From: Bacterioplanoides sp965219715
GTDB lineage: Bacteria > Pseudomonadota > Gammaproteobacteria > Pseudomonadales > Oceanobacteraceae
Direction: 5' to 3'
NCBI RefSeq assembly: GCF_965219715.1
Contig: NZ_OZ244785.1
Location: 2,480,001 to 2,544,000, forward strand
Length of the DNA stretch: 64,000 bases
Shown: piece after piece, positions 50,668 through 59,700 of the stretch
Layout of the letters: every line of letters begins with the position of its first letter
Position numbering within the stretch: position 1 is the stretch's first letter
Notes under the pieces: model-generated
Database searches by the model: none
What the model was told of the DNA's origin: nothing
The model's input: only the letters and a program-made list of their open reading frames with translations
Translations under genes and position numbers: made by a program

Positions 50668-50955
50668 TCATTCAACCACTTTTGGCACGATGTAATGGCC
50701 TTCAGCCACTTGTGGTGCCACTTTCTGGAAACGCTCACGTTCGTTGGTTTCAGTCACAACGTCCGCACGCAGACGCTGTACTGCATCCAGAGGGTGAGCC
50801 ATTGGTTCAACGGCAGAGGTATCGACGGCAGCTAACTGGTCTACCAAATCGAGAATATTGCTCAGGTTTTTCTGATATTCGCTGACTTGCGTATCATCGA
50901 TTTGCAAACGCGATAACGCAGCGATATCACGTATCTGATCCTGATCCAGAGCCAT
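50668..50955 (-). CDS. gatC: Asp-tRNA(Asn)/Glu-tRNA(Gln) amidotransferase subunit C
   Basis: This small linker subunit wraps around GatA and GatB. The 95-residue length is normal, with 'IRDIAALSRLQIDD', 'LSNILDLVDQLAAVDTSAVEPMAHPLD' (landmark 'VDTSAVEPMAHPLD') and 'VVPKVVE'-type end 'IVPKVVE'. It is the first gene of the gatCAB operon and divergent from mreB, the pseudomonad arrangement. Confidence 0.97.
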   Translation of the reverse strand: MALDQDQIRDIAALSRLQIDDTQVSEYQKNLSNILDLVDQLAAVDTSAVEPMAHPLDAVQRLRADVVTETNERERFQKVAPQVAEGHYIVPKVVE

Positions 50956-51071
50956 ACGGGTACTCCAGTAAATTAGATGATGAAAATTTGCAGCCCGGTT
51001 AAGGAGTCTTGCTCAAAAAAACAACAACAGAGCTACATAAAAGAAAGCGGAGAAGCCTAGCACAAATCCCT

Positions 51072-51106
51072 CTTGCTCTAAATAACTCTGCGCCCTTGCT
51101 CTAAAT
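51072..51106. promoter_or_regulatory. Direct repeats in the gatC/mreB divergent region
   Basis: CTTGCTCTAAAT occurs at 51072-51083 and 51095-51106 (23-bp pitch), with a looser third copy near 51115. They lie in the 223-base gap between gatC and mreB and may be promoter or regulator sites for mreB. Confidence 0.35.
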
Positions 51107-51178
51107 CCCCACCGTTGCTAGAGTTACTTCAATTTTTTTACCCGCCCCGAGTTGGGGATTAGTGCAGGGAAATTTTGG

Positions 51179-52216
51179 ATGTTTAAGAAGTTAAGAAGCA
51201 TGTTTTCCAGCGATCTGTCGATCGACCTGGGGACCGCCAACACGCTGATTTACATGCGTGATCAGGGAATCGTACTGAATGAGCCATCAGTAGTAGCGAT
51301 TCGCATGCAAGGCCACGCCAAGAGCGTTGCAGCCGTTGGTGCTGAAGCAAAACGCATGCTGGGCCGTACGCCGGGTAACATTCAGGCCATTCGCCCAATG
51401 AAAGACGGCGTCATTGCAGACTTCGAAGTCACTGAAAAAATGCTGCAATACTTCATCAAAAAAGTTCACGAAAGCAGCTTCCTGCCACCAAGCCCACGCG
51501 TTGTTGTGTGTGTTCCTTATCAAGCGACCAAAGTAGAACGTCGTGCCATTATTGATTCGGTAATGGGTGCCGGTGCTTCCCGCGCTTACCTGATTTACGA
51601 ACCAATGGCTGCAGCCATCGGTGCTGGCCTGCCGGTAGATGAAGCACGCGGCTCGATGGTTGTTGATATCGGTGGTGGTACCACAGAAATCGCCATTATC
51701 TCTCTGAGCGGCGTGGTTTACGCAGAATCCGTTAAAGTCGGTGGTGACCGTTTCGACGAAGCTATCGTAGCTTACATCCGCCGCAACTACGGCAGCCTGA
51801 TTGGTGAAGCGACGGCTGAGCGTATCAAACAGGAAATCGGTACCGCTTACCCAGGCGGCGAAGTGCGCGAAATTGACGTACGCGGCCGTAACTTGGCAGA
51901 AGGTATTCCACGCAGCTTCACCCTGAACTCCAATGAAATTCTCGAAGCGCTGCAAGAGTCGCTGGCTGCCATCGTTCAGGCGGTTAAAGGGGCACTGGAG
52001 CAATCTCCGCCAGAACTGGCTTCCGACGTTGCCGAGCGTGGCATGGTATTAACCGGTGGTGGTGCCCTGTTACGTGATCTGGACAAACTGCTGAGCGAAG
52101 AAACCGGCTTACCGGTATTGGTCGCAGAAGATCCACTGACCTGTGTGGCTCGTGGTGGCGGTAAATTCCTCGAAACGGCCAGCGAACAACAGCTGGAAAT
52201 GGCAGCGATGGATTAA
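51179..52216 (+). CDS. mreB: Rod-shape-determining actin homologue MreB
   Basis: MreB forms membrane-bound filaments that guide lateral peptidoglycan synthesis. The 345-residue protein (E. coli 347) has 'SSDLSIDLGTANTLIY' (phosphate 1), 'DIGGGTTEIAIISL' (phosphate 2), 'GGGALLRDLDKLL' and an amphipathic N-terminus 'MFKKLRSMFS'. ATG at 51179 is chosen from homology and a preceding AGGGA; the TTG frame at 51152 is rejected. It is followed by its own terminator, so it is not in one transcript with mreCD. Confidence 0.98.
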   Translation: MFKKLRSMFSSDLSIDLGTANTLIYMRDQGIVLNEPSVVAIRMQGHAKSVAAVGAEAKRMLGRTPGNIQAIRPMKDGVIADFEVTEKMLQYFIKKVHESSFLPPSPRVVVCVPYQATKVERRAIIDSVMGAGASRAYLIYEPMAAAIGAGLPVDEARGSMVVDIGGGTTEIAIISLSGVVYAESVKVGGDRFDEAIVAYIRRNYGSLIGEATAERIKQEIGTAYPGGEVREIDVRGRNLAEGIPRSFTLNSNEILEALQESLAAIVQAVKGALEQSPPELASDVAERGMVLTGGGALLRDLDKLLSEETGLPVLVAEDPLTCVARGGGKFLETASEQQLEMAAMD

Positions 52217-52275
52217 TCCTCAATGTCAGTTTCTGATCGCTGGCGTAAATAAACGTACAGTCGATTGCTTAAAAA

Positions 52276-52302
52276 GGCGGAGCTTTTATGCTCCGCTTTT
52301 TT
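52276..52302 (+). terminator. Rho-independent terminator after mreB
   Basis: GCGGAGC-TTTTAT-GCTCCGC with flanking A5/T6 runs. It separates mreB from the epimerase-like gene and mreC. Confidence 0.9.
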
Positions 52303-52344
52303 GTATCTGGCGTTCAGGTTCAACACCACATTGAGGGAAATATA

Positions 52345-53226
52345 ATGACGATTAAGGTATTAATTATTGGTTGTGGTGACGTCGGCAGCGAATGTGGCAA
52401 GCAGCTGCTGAACGATTGCAATCAGGACATCGAAATCATTGGCGTGCGCCGCAATGGTGATCAGTTACCTGAATCTTTTACCCGCATCAGCGCCGACTTT
52501 ACCGACGCCAATACATTTATCGAAATCATCAAACAACAGCCTGCGGATTTTGTGATCTACAGCGCCGCCGCCACACAACACGACGAAGCCGGTTACCGCA
52601 GCGCCTACATTGATGGCTTAAACAATACGCTGGCCGCCATCGCACACTGGCCACAGGCGCCACAACACATATTCTTCACTTCCAGCACTGGCGTTTATCA
52701 TCAGGCCGATCACAGCTGGGTCGATGAGACCTCCAGCACAGAACCCAAACGTTTCAGTGGCGCGCTAATGCTCGAAGCCGAACAATTGCTGACGAATCAC
52801 AGCACTCCCTCGTCTGTCGTTCGTTTTTCCGGGATTTATGGCCCGGGCCGCAATCGCTTACTGGAAAATGTCCGCAGCGGCAAAGGCGCACCGCAAGAAC
52901 CGCTGAGCTACAGCAACCGCATTCACCGTGACGATTGTGCTGGCGTTCTGGCGCATTTAATTCAGGCAAAACTGGCAGGCAAAAGCCTCGATGCCCTGTA
53001 TCTCGCCAGCGATTGTTTACCCGTCAGTTTGCATGACGTAACTCAGTGGCTGGCGCAGCAATTGGATGTGGAATTAACCGACCTCAGCATGGGTCGTTTT
53101 GCCGGCAGTAAACGTTGCAATAATCGTCGCTTGCTCGACAGTGGTTACCGCTTTAAATACCCCGATTTCCGTGCGGGCTATCAGGAATTGCTCAAAGGCG
53201 TAAACACTTCGCATAATGACAGTTAA
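52345..53226 (+). CDS. NAD-dependent epimerase/dehydratase-like protein (YeeZ-like)
   Basis: The 293-residue extended-SDR protein has a Rossmann N-terminus 'IKVLIIGCGDVGSECGKQLL' (landmark 'IIGCGDVGSECG'), 'HIFFTSSTGVYHQAD' and 'VVRFSGIYGPGRNRLLENV' (landmark 'FSGIYGPGR'). The typical YxxxK is not obvious; at the matching place the sequence reads 'SGALMLEAEQLL', which suggests altered catalysis as in YeeZ-type proteins. The ATG at 52345 has GAGGGA upstream. It lies between mreB and mreC, where most relatives have no gene. Confidence 0.85.
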   Translation: MTIKVLIIGCGDVGSECGKQLLNDCNQDIEIIGVRRNGDQLPESFTRISADFTDANTFIEIIKQQPADFVIYSAAATQHDEAGYRSAYIDGLNNTLAAIAHWPQAPQHIFFTSSTGVYHQADHSWVDETSSTEPKRFSGALMLEAEQLLTNHSTPSSVVRFSGIYGPGRNRLLENVRSGKGAPQEPLSYSNRIHRDDCAGVLAHLIQAKLAGKSLDALYLASDCLPVSLHDVTQWLAQQLDVELTDLSMGRFAGSKRCNNRRLLDSGYRFKYPDFRAGYQELLKGVNTSHNDS

Positions 53227-53251
53227 CAGCCTATCAGTGAGTCGGTATAGT
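53223..53251 (+). promoter_or_regulatory. Sigma-70-type promoter for mreC-mreD
   Basis: TTAACA (53223-53228), a 17-base spacer and TATAGT (53246-53251); five of six bases match consensus in each box. The -35 overlaps the epimerase stop codon. The predicted start (~53258) leaves a ~60-base leader before mreC. Confidence 0.6.
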
Positions 53252-53308
53252 AAGGTCTTTACATTTAGCAGCGTCAGCTTCATTCGTCGTTCTGGTCATC
53301 GCTGACGG

Positions 53309-53314
53309 TAAGGA
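53309..53314 (+). promoter_or_regulatory. Shine-Dalgarno sequence deciding the mreC start
   Basis: TAAGGA lies 4 bases before ATT at 53319 and 7 bases before ATC at 53322. No ATG, GTG or TTG follows within the useful distance. Confidence 0.6.
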
Positions 53315-53318
53315 AATT

Positions 53319-54182
53319 ATTATCAAATCTCAGTTTCAGATTCCCCAACAACAAGGGCAAAAGGTTGCCTTGATTGTTGTGCTTGCCATGGCGCTGATCT
53401 GGCTCGACAGCCACGCGCCCTGGCTCCAGCCGGTACGCCAGGTCAATGGTTATCTGATTCTGCCAGCACAAAAAGTGGCAGCGATTCCGGCCACCATGGC
53501 GAACTGGTTTGGTGAATCAGCCGCTACCCATCAGGAATTACTCAATCAAAACAAAAAACTCACCGCCCGAAATCTGATTCTGGAAACCAAGGCACAGCGA
53601 CTGGCGTCGCTGGAAGCAGAAAATATCGAACTGCGTGAGTTGTTGTCGGCTTCGGAACAAGTTGATGACCGCGTACTGGTTACATCCTTAACCGCCGTCG
53701 ACCCCGATCCTTTTTCCCAGCAAATCCTGATTGATAAAGGTGTTGAAGACGGCGTATTTATTGGCCAGCCAGTACTGGATGCCTTTGGCTTGTTAGGCCA
53801 GGTCATTGATGTGTTACCGCGCAGCAGCCGGGTATTGATGATTGCCGACCCGAACCACGCGATCCCGGTTCAGGTGAATCGTAATGGCGTACGTGCAATC
53901 GCCGCCGGCACCGGCAGTCTCGATGTACTGGAACTGATTTATGTCCCCAACACCGCAGACATTGAAGTCGGTGATCTGCTGGTCAGCTCCGGCCTTGGTG
54001 GCCGTTATCCGAAGGGGTATCCGGTGGCCACCGTCACCTCGGTCGAAAACATCTCAGGTAAATCGTTTGCTACGGTCACTGCCCAACCCAGCGCCCATCT
54101 GGATCGCAGTCGTCACCTGCTGCTGGTTTTCCAACAAGGGTCGGGCCAGGTGCCACCGGAAGCTTTGTGGAATAAGAAATAA
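53319..54182 (+). CDS. mreC: Rod-shape-determining protein MreC (probable non-canonical start)
   Basis: MreC is a bitopic scaffold linking MreB and the elongation synthases. Read from 53319 the protein is 287 residues: cytosolic 'IKSQFQIPQQQGQK', a membrane helix (~15-35), a coiled coil ('NKKLTARNLILETKAQRLASLEAEN', landmark 'ASLEAENIELRELL') and the beta-barrel domain with 'SSGLGGRYPKGYPV'. The frame has no ATG/GTG; the only standard-type codon, TTG at 53370, falls inside the membrane helix and has no ribosome site. ATT 53319 or ATC 53322 fits the ribosome site and the family N-terminus. Confidence 0.9.
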   Translation: MIKSQFQIPQQQGQKVALIVVLAMALIWLDSHAPWLQPVRQVNGYLILPAQKVAAIPATMANWFGESAATHQELLNQNKKLTARNLILETKAQRLASLEAENIELRELLSASEQVDDRVLVTSLTAVDPDPFSQQILIDKGVEDGVFIGQPVLDAFGLLGQVIDVLPRSSRVLMIADPNHAIPVQVNRNGVRAIAAGTGSLDVLELIYVPNTADIEVGDLLVSSGLGGRYPKGYPVATVTSVENISGKSFATVTAQPSAHLDRSRHLLLVFQQGSGQVPPEALWNKK

Positions 54183-54191
54183 GAGCCTGTT

Positions 54192-54671
54192 ATGAATATT
54201 CGACAACTGCTGGTGATTGCCACAACCTTATTTTTTGCATTTGTTCTCGAGCACATGCCGATGCCGGATATCTTATCCTGGCTCCAACCGGCCTGGCTGG
54301 TACTGGCAGTGACCATTCTGGTGCTGCGTGCGCCTAATCTGTTTGGCCTGTGGCTGGCGATTCCGCTGGGGCTGATGCTCGACGCCGAGAAAGGCTCCTT
54401 CCTCGGACTGCACGTACTGACCCTCACAGTGCATATCTATTTGTTGCAACGCCTGTATAAGCGGATTTCGATTTTCAATTTTGCCCAGCAGATGGCAGTG
54501 GTCTTTCTGTTGGTGACCTTGCAGCAGGTTCTGAGTTTCTGGGCGCTGTCTGCGCTGACTGATGAGTCGCGGCCAATCGATATCTGGACGCCGGCATTTA
54601 CCTCAGCATTGATGTGGCCATGGGTCTATGCTCTGGTATCTATCGCCATGCGCAAAACCCGCCAGCAATAA
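54192..54671 (+). CDS. mreD: Rod-shape-determining protein MreD
   Basis: The 159-residue inner-membrane protein has five or six helices, with 'LVLRAPNLFGLWLAIPLGLML' (landmark 'FGLWLAIPLGLMLDAEKGSFLG') and 'LQRLYKRISIFNFAQQ'. It works with MreC in the elongation machinery. The start is 9 bases after the mreC stop, so the two are co-transcribed. Confidence 0.93.
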   Translation: MNIRQLLVIATTLFFAFVLEHMPMPDILSWLQPAWLVLAVTILVLRAPNLFGLWLAIPLGLMLDAEKGSFLGLHVLTLTVHIYLLQRLYKRISIFNFAQQMAVVFLLVTLQQVLSFWALSALTDESRPIDIWTPAFTSALMWPWVYALVSIAMRKTRQQ

Positions 54672-54680
54672 GGAAAGGAT

Positions 54681-55289
54681 ATGTTTTATCTGGCATCGGC
54701 CTCCCCTCGCCGACGTGAATTATTAACCCAGATTGGTGTTCAGTTTGAGCTGGCACCGGTTGATATTGATGAAACACCCCAACCCGGCGAAGGCGCCAAA
54801 GCGTATGTCGAACGTCTGGCGCAGGAAAAAGCCGCCACTTCGCTGGCTGCGATCAATGCCAGTAGTCATGACAACAACACCCAAAACGCTGTGGTTCTCG
54901 GCTCTGATACCAGCGTCATTATCAACGATGAAATTCTGACCAAGCCAAAAAACACCGCCGATGCCAAACGAATGTTGCAGCGTTTATCCGGCAACTCACA
55001 TCAGGTATTTACCGCAGTGGCGGTGGTCAGCCAACACCAACAGCGCATCATCAGCGTGGCAACCGATGTCTGTTTTCGTCCGCTCAGCGACGCTGAAATC
55101 GACGCCTATATCGCCACCGGAGAACCCATGGATAAAGCTGGTTCATATGGCATTCAGGGCAAAGGTGCGATTCTGGTCGATAAGATCAGCGGCAGTTACA
55201 GCAATGTGGTGGGGTTACCGTTAACGGAAACCGCCGCCCTGTTAAAAGATTTTAATATTGAGGTCTGGTCCGGAGATCAGCAGGGTTAA
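54681..55289 (+). CDS. maf: Maf-family nucleoside triphosphate pyrophosphatase (YhdE type)
   Basis: The 202-residue enzyme has the Maf signature 'LASASPRRRELLTQIG', then 'DIDETPQPGE', 'VLGSDTSVI', 'KPKNTADAKRMLQRLSG' (landmark 'AKRMLQRLSGNSHQVFTAV') and 'DKAGSYGIQG'. YhdE-type members hydrolyse dTTP/UTP and modified nucleotides. It is in the mreCD-maf-rng run, 9 bases after mreD and 3 before rng. Confidence 0.94.
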   Translation: MFYLASASPRRRELLTQIGVQFELAPVDIDETPQPGEGAKAYVERLAQEKAATSLAAINASSHDNNTQNAVVLGSDTSVIINDEILTKPKNTADAKRMLQRLSGNSHQVFTAVAVVSQHQQRIISVATDVCFRPLSDAEIDAYIATGEPMDKAGSYGIQGKGAILVDKISGSYSNVVGLPLTETAALLKDFNIEVWSGDQQG

Positions 55290-55292
55290 TCC

Positions 55293-56744
55293 ATGAACGC
55301 AGAAATTCTGATGAACGTCACACCAACCGAAACCCGGGTGGCTGTGGTCGAAAATGGTGTATTGCAGGAAATCGTTATCGAACGTGCCAACCATCGTGGC
55401 ATCGTTGGCAATATTTACAAAGGCAAGGTCGTGCGGGTATTGCCCGGCATGCAGGCGGCGTTTGTTGATATTGGCCTGGAGCGTGCGGCATTTATCCACG
55501 CGGCTGAAATCGGTAATGGCGACAGCAATACGCCCATCAATCAGTTGGTTCATCAGGGCCAGTCATTGGTGGTGCAGGTTACCAAAGATCCGATTGGTAC
55601 CAAGGGCGCCCGCCTGACGACACAATTGGCCATCCCTTCGCGTTACCTGGTGTATATGCCGGGAGCTGACCATGTGGGGGTTTCCCAGCGAATCGAAGAT
55701 GATGAAGAACGTGATCGTCTGAAGGTGCTGGTCAACAAATGCATGGAAGAAGAAGGCCTGACCGGCGAAGCCGGTTTTATCCTGCGTACCGCAGCTGACG
55801 GCGTTGGTGAAGACGAGATTCTGGCCGACACTCGTTACCTGCGCCGTTTGTGGCGCAAGCTGGAAGAGCGTATTAAAGAATTTAATCCACCGGCTCAGAT
55901 TTATGATGAGCTGCCGCTTTCACAACGTTCGTTACGCGACTTCGTTCGTCCGGAAATCGACAAAATTCTGATCGACTCACGCGAAACCTCGCAGAAAATG
56001 GCCACCTTCACCGAGCAATATATGCCGGAGATTGAAGAGAAGCTGGAGTACTACCCAGGCCCGCGCCCTATCTTTGAACTGTACAGTGTTGAAGATGAAA
56101 TTCAGCGTGCCCTCGAGCGCAAAGTGACGCTGAAGTCCGGCGGCTACCTGGTCATCGATCAGACCGAAGCGATGACCACCATCGACGTTAATACCGGTGG
56201 TTTTGTTGGTCGTCGTAATCTCGAAGAAACCATCTTTAAAACCAATCTGGAAGCAGCCACCGCCATTGGCCGCCAGGTACGGTTACGTAATCTCGGTGGC
56301 ATTATCATCCTCGACTTTATCGACATGGTCGACACCGAGCACCAGCGCCAGGTACTGCGGATGCTGGAAAAGGTACTGGAAAAAGATCACGCCAAAACCA
56401 AAATCAGTGGGGTTTCTGAACTTGGCCTGGTGGAAATGACGCGTAAGCGTACCCGCGAAAGCCTGGAACATATGCTGATGGAACCCTGCTCTGCCTGTGA
56501 TGGCCGCGGCTCGGTCAAAACCGCTGAAACCATTTGTTATGAAATCTTCCGTGAAATTCTGCGTGAAGAACGTGCTTATGAAGCCGGTACCTATCTGGTT
56601 CTGGCCAGTCAGCAAGTGGTTGATCGCCTGCTGGATGAAGACTCCGACGGTCTGGCAGACCTCGAGGCCTTTATTGGCAAAGCGATCAAATTGCAGGTGG
56701 AAAGCCTGTATACTCAGGATCAATACGATATTGTTCTGCAATAA
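55293..56744 (+). CDS. rng: Ribonuclease G
   Basis: RNase G matures the 5' end of 16S rRNA and degrades some mRNAs. The 483-residue protein (E. coli 489) has an S1 domain (~35-120, 'RVLPGMQAAFVDIGLERAAF'), RNase-H-like and DNase-I-like parts. Catalytic acidic residues lie in 'MTTIDVNTG' and 'IIILDFIDM'. The zinc-link motif is 'CSACDGRG'. There is no long RNase E tail. Confidence 0.97.
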   Translation: MNAEILMNVTPTETRVAVVENGVLQEIVIERANHRGIVGNIYKGKVVRVLPGMQAAFVDIGLERAAFIHAAEIGNGDSNTPINQLVHQGQSLVVQVTKDPIGTKGARLTTQLAIPSRYLVYMPGADHVGVSQRIEDDEERDRLKVLVNKCMEEEGLTGEAGFILRTAADGVGEDEILADTRYLRRLWRKLEERIKEFNPPAQIYDELPLSQRSLRDFVRPEIDKILIDSRETSQKMATFTEQYMPEIEEKLEYYPGPRPIFELYSVEDEIQRALERKVTLKSGGYLVIDQTEAMTTIDVNTGGFVGRRNLEETIFKTNLEAATAIGRQVRLRNLGGIIILDFIDMVDTEHQRQVLRMLEKVLEKDHAKTKISGVSELGLVEMTRKRTRESLEHMLMEPCSACDGRGSVKTAETICYEIFREILREERAYEAGTYLVLASQQVVDRLLDEDSDGLADLEAFIGKAIKLQVESLYTQDQYDIVLQ

Positions 56745-56775
56745 TCGTTGTCACTGATTATTCAAAGGCAATTTT

Positions 56776-59700
56776 GTGCGCTGGCTTTCTCAACTCTGGA
56801 CTCAAATATGGATCACGCTGGTTGTTGCCGCCGTGTCCCTGGCGCTCTACGCCAGCCTGGGTCGCCAGCTGATTCCTCTGGTTGAAACACTGCGCCCGGA
56901 TATCGAGCAGCAGATTTCAGCCGCACTGGGACAACCGGTACACATCGGCGATCTGCAGGGTGACTGGCACATTCTGGCGCCAGTCGTGCGACTGCAGAAT
57001 ATCATTCTCGGCGAACAGCAAAGTGGCTTACGTATTGGCCAGGTCGAAGCCGAACTGGACGTGTCAGCCAGCGCCTTTTATCAGCTACCTGTTTTTAAAC
57101 GTATCGAAATCTCAGACGTTCGTGGCCATATTAAAGAGCTGCCGGACAATCGCTTTGTTCTGGCCGAAGGCTGGCAAATTGACCTGTCTCCGCTTGATCC
57201 GGAAAACAGCAATGATGACCCCAGTGATACACCAGACGAACCCCAGGACAGCTCCGAACGCCCGCTATGGCTGACCCTGCTGGAATTGCAACAATCCATC
57301 ATCTTCCGCGACTGGCGGATCACCAGTGAAAGCGACGAGTACGACGACCAGCTGGAGATATCGCAACTGGAGTGGCGCAACCGTGCCGACAGTCACGCAT
57401 TAGAAGGCACAGTAGCCTGGGGCCTGAGCGAGCTGGCTGAGATTCAGGTGAAAGGTCGAATACAGGGACAGCTGTGGCCATGGAAAGATCAGAGCGGCGA
57501 ACTGTATCTGTCGGTCGACAATCAGGACTGGATGCGCTGGGTTCCGAATAACCTCGCCGAAAACTATCAGCTGCAGGAATTCACCGCCGGCATTCAGGGC
57601 TGGGCAACGTTACAGGACGGCGGCCTGAGCAGCCTCTACGCCAACCTTTCAGTTCCCTCATTACGCCTCAACACCCCACAACAACCACTGGTGTTATCCA
57701 ACGGCAGCATCAGCATGCGTGCTCAGCGCAGTGAAGACGACTGGCATATGCGCATCGTACCTGAGTTTGAACAGGCCTTACCGCTGCAACAAATGACCGT
57801 CAGTGCCATTAATCTGGACGATCACAAAGGCTGGCAACTGGGTGTACCGCGCATCAACCTGGCCAGCACCGCCAACATGATCACCGATCATGCGTTGCTG
57901 CCAGAGCAATACCTGAAATACGTTACCAACCTGAATCTGGCAGGCCATGCCAACAACCTGCGGGTTTCTCTGATACCACCAACCGATACCCGCAAGCTGC
58001 AGCTGAATATCAGCACGGATATCGAAGAAGCCAGCAGCGACAGCTACATCGGTATTCCAGCATTCAGCAATCTCAGTGGTCAGCTGAGCCTGAACCCTTA
58101 CGCAGGCAAACTGACGCTGAACGATGATGCCTTTGGGATCTATCTGAAAGACGTTTACGACGAACAATGGCAACTGACTCAAACCAGTGGCGCGTTCTAC
58201 TGGCAGATTCAGCCCGACCAGTACCGTCTGCAGGTCAGTGACCTCAAAGCCGAGCTGAAAGGCGTACCACTCAGTGCCAATGTTGGTCTGCGGATTCCGG
58301 CCAGCGACAGCGATATCGAAGCCAATACCAGCATTCTGGTGAACTTTAAATCAGCCCCAAGCTCAATGAAACAGGATCTGGTACCGGACCTGCTGGACGA
58401 GTCGATCCGTAACTGGATTAACGACAGCATTCTTGGCGGCAATTTTAATAACGGCGTGTTTGTGCTTAACGGTCGTCTGGGTGAAGACCGACCGGAAAGC
58501 AGCAACAGCATTCAGCTATATCTGGATGTGGCGGATGGCGAACTGAAATACCTGCAGGACTGGCCTGCGGTGACTGACTTAAATGCCCGCCTGATGATGA
58601 ACGCGCCGGATCTGGATGTTTGGGTCGATAGCGGTAAGACATTGGGCGGCCAGTTTGTACCACGCTCGGCGCGGATAAAACTGCGTCCCGAAGGCGACAC
58701 CACCCATCTTCATGTTGCCGGTCGTTTAACCGGCGAAGCACAGCAGGGCCTGCGCTACTTTACCGAAACACCGCTGCAACAAGTGGTACAGGGGGCATTC
58801 GATCAATGGCAGGCTAAAGGTGGCCTGGATGTCAGTATGGTGCTGGAGATGCCATTGGGTGAAGAAGGCAGTGAACCCGATATTAATCTGGATGCCCACT
58901 TCAGCAACACCGACCTCTACCTGGGTGAACTGAAGCTGCAACTGGAACAGCTGAATGGCACGCTGAATTTCAACAGCCAGCACGGCATTACCGCCAATCA
59001 GATCAGCGGTTCGGTATTTGGTGGTGAGTTTCAGGCTGGCATAGAATCCGATCCTTACCCAGGCGGCTTCAACATGATGTTGCTGGCCGACGGTGGTGCT
59101 CAATGGCAGCCGTTTAAACAATGGCTGCCGTTGTTCCTGCTCGACCCTTTGAGTGGCGAACTGAACTACAAAGCGGCGCTGTCGATGAAGTCGAAGCAAC
59201 ATGGCGGCGTCGAATTTAATCTGAATACCGACATGATTGGCTCTGCCATCGACCTGCCCAATCCGGTGGGTAAAACCGCAGAACAACGCCGGCCGCTGAG
59301 TCTGAAAATTGTTCCGGGTAATGAAACCCGCATCAATATGAACTACGACGGGTTGTTAAAAGCCGCACTGGCATTGGATGAAGACGGTCTCGACCGTGGC
59401 CAGGTATACCTCGGTGGCACCGATCCGTTTTTGCCGAGTGATAAAGGCGTTGTAGTCCGCGGCAATATCGACAGCGAGTTAAAAGCGGACGAATGGTGGG
59501 CAGCCTGGCAACATCTGCGCAGTGTCATTGCCAACCAGGACGCTGCGGATAACGCCGAAAATGCGGCTTCTGAGGTCGCGGAAGCAACCACCAGCAACAC
59601 AGACCAAAGCCCTGCCAGCCATAACCCTCTGCGTAAAATTGAGCTGCAGATCGCTTCGGTTGACTCCTGGGGGGTACCGATGGGGCCAGTCACCATCGAC

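Noticed and set aside
51287..52003. 238-codon antisense frame inside mreB
   Set aside because: Shadow of the highly codon-biased mreB gene, without motifs or ribosome site.
53370..54182. TTG at 53370 as the mreC start
   Set aside because: It would remove the cytosolic tail, begin inside the membrane helix and has no Shine-Dalgarno sequence at the right distance, whereas TAAGGA is positioned for 53319/53322.
55354..56757. Long reading frames antisense or shifted within rng and other conserved genes
   Set aside because: They overlap strongly conserved genes, have no family signatures and no ribosome sites; they follow from codon bias of the real gene.
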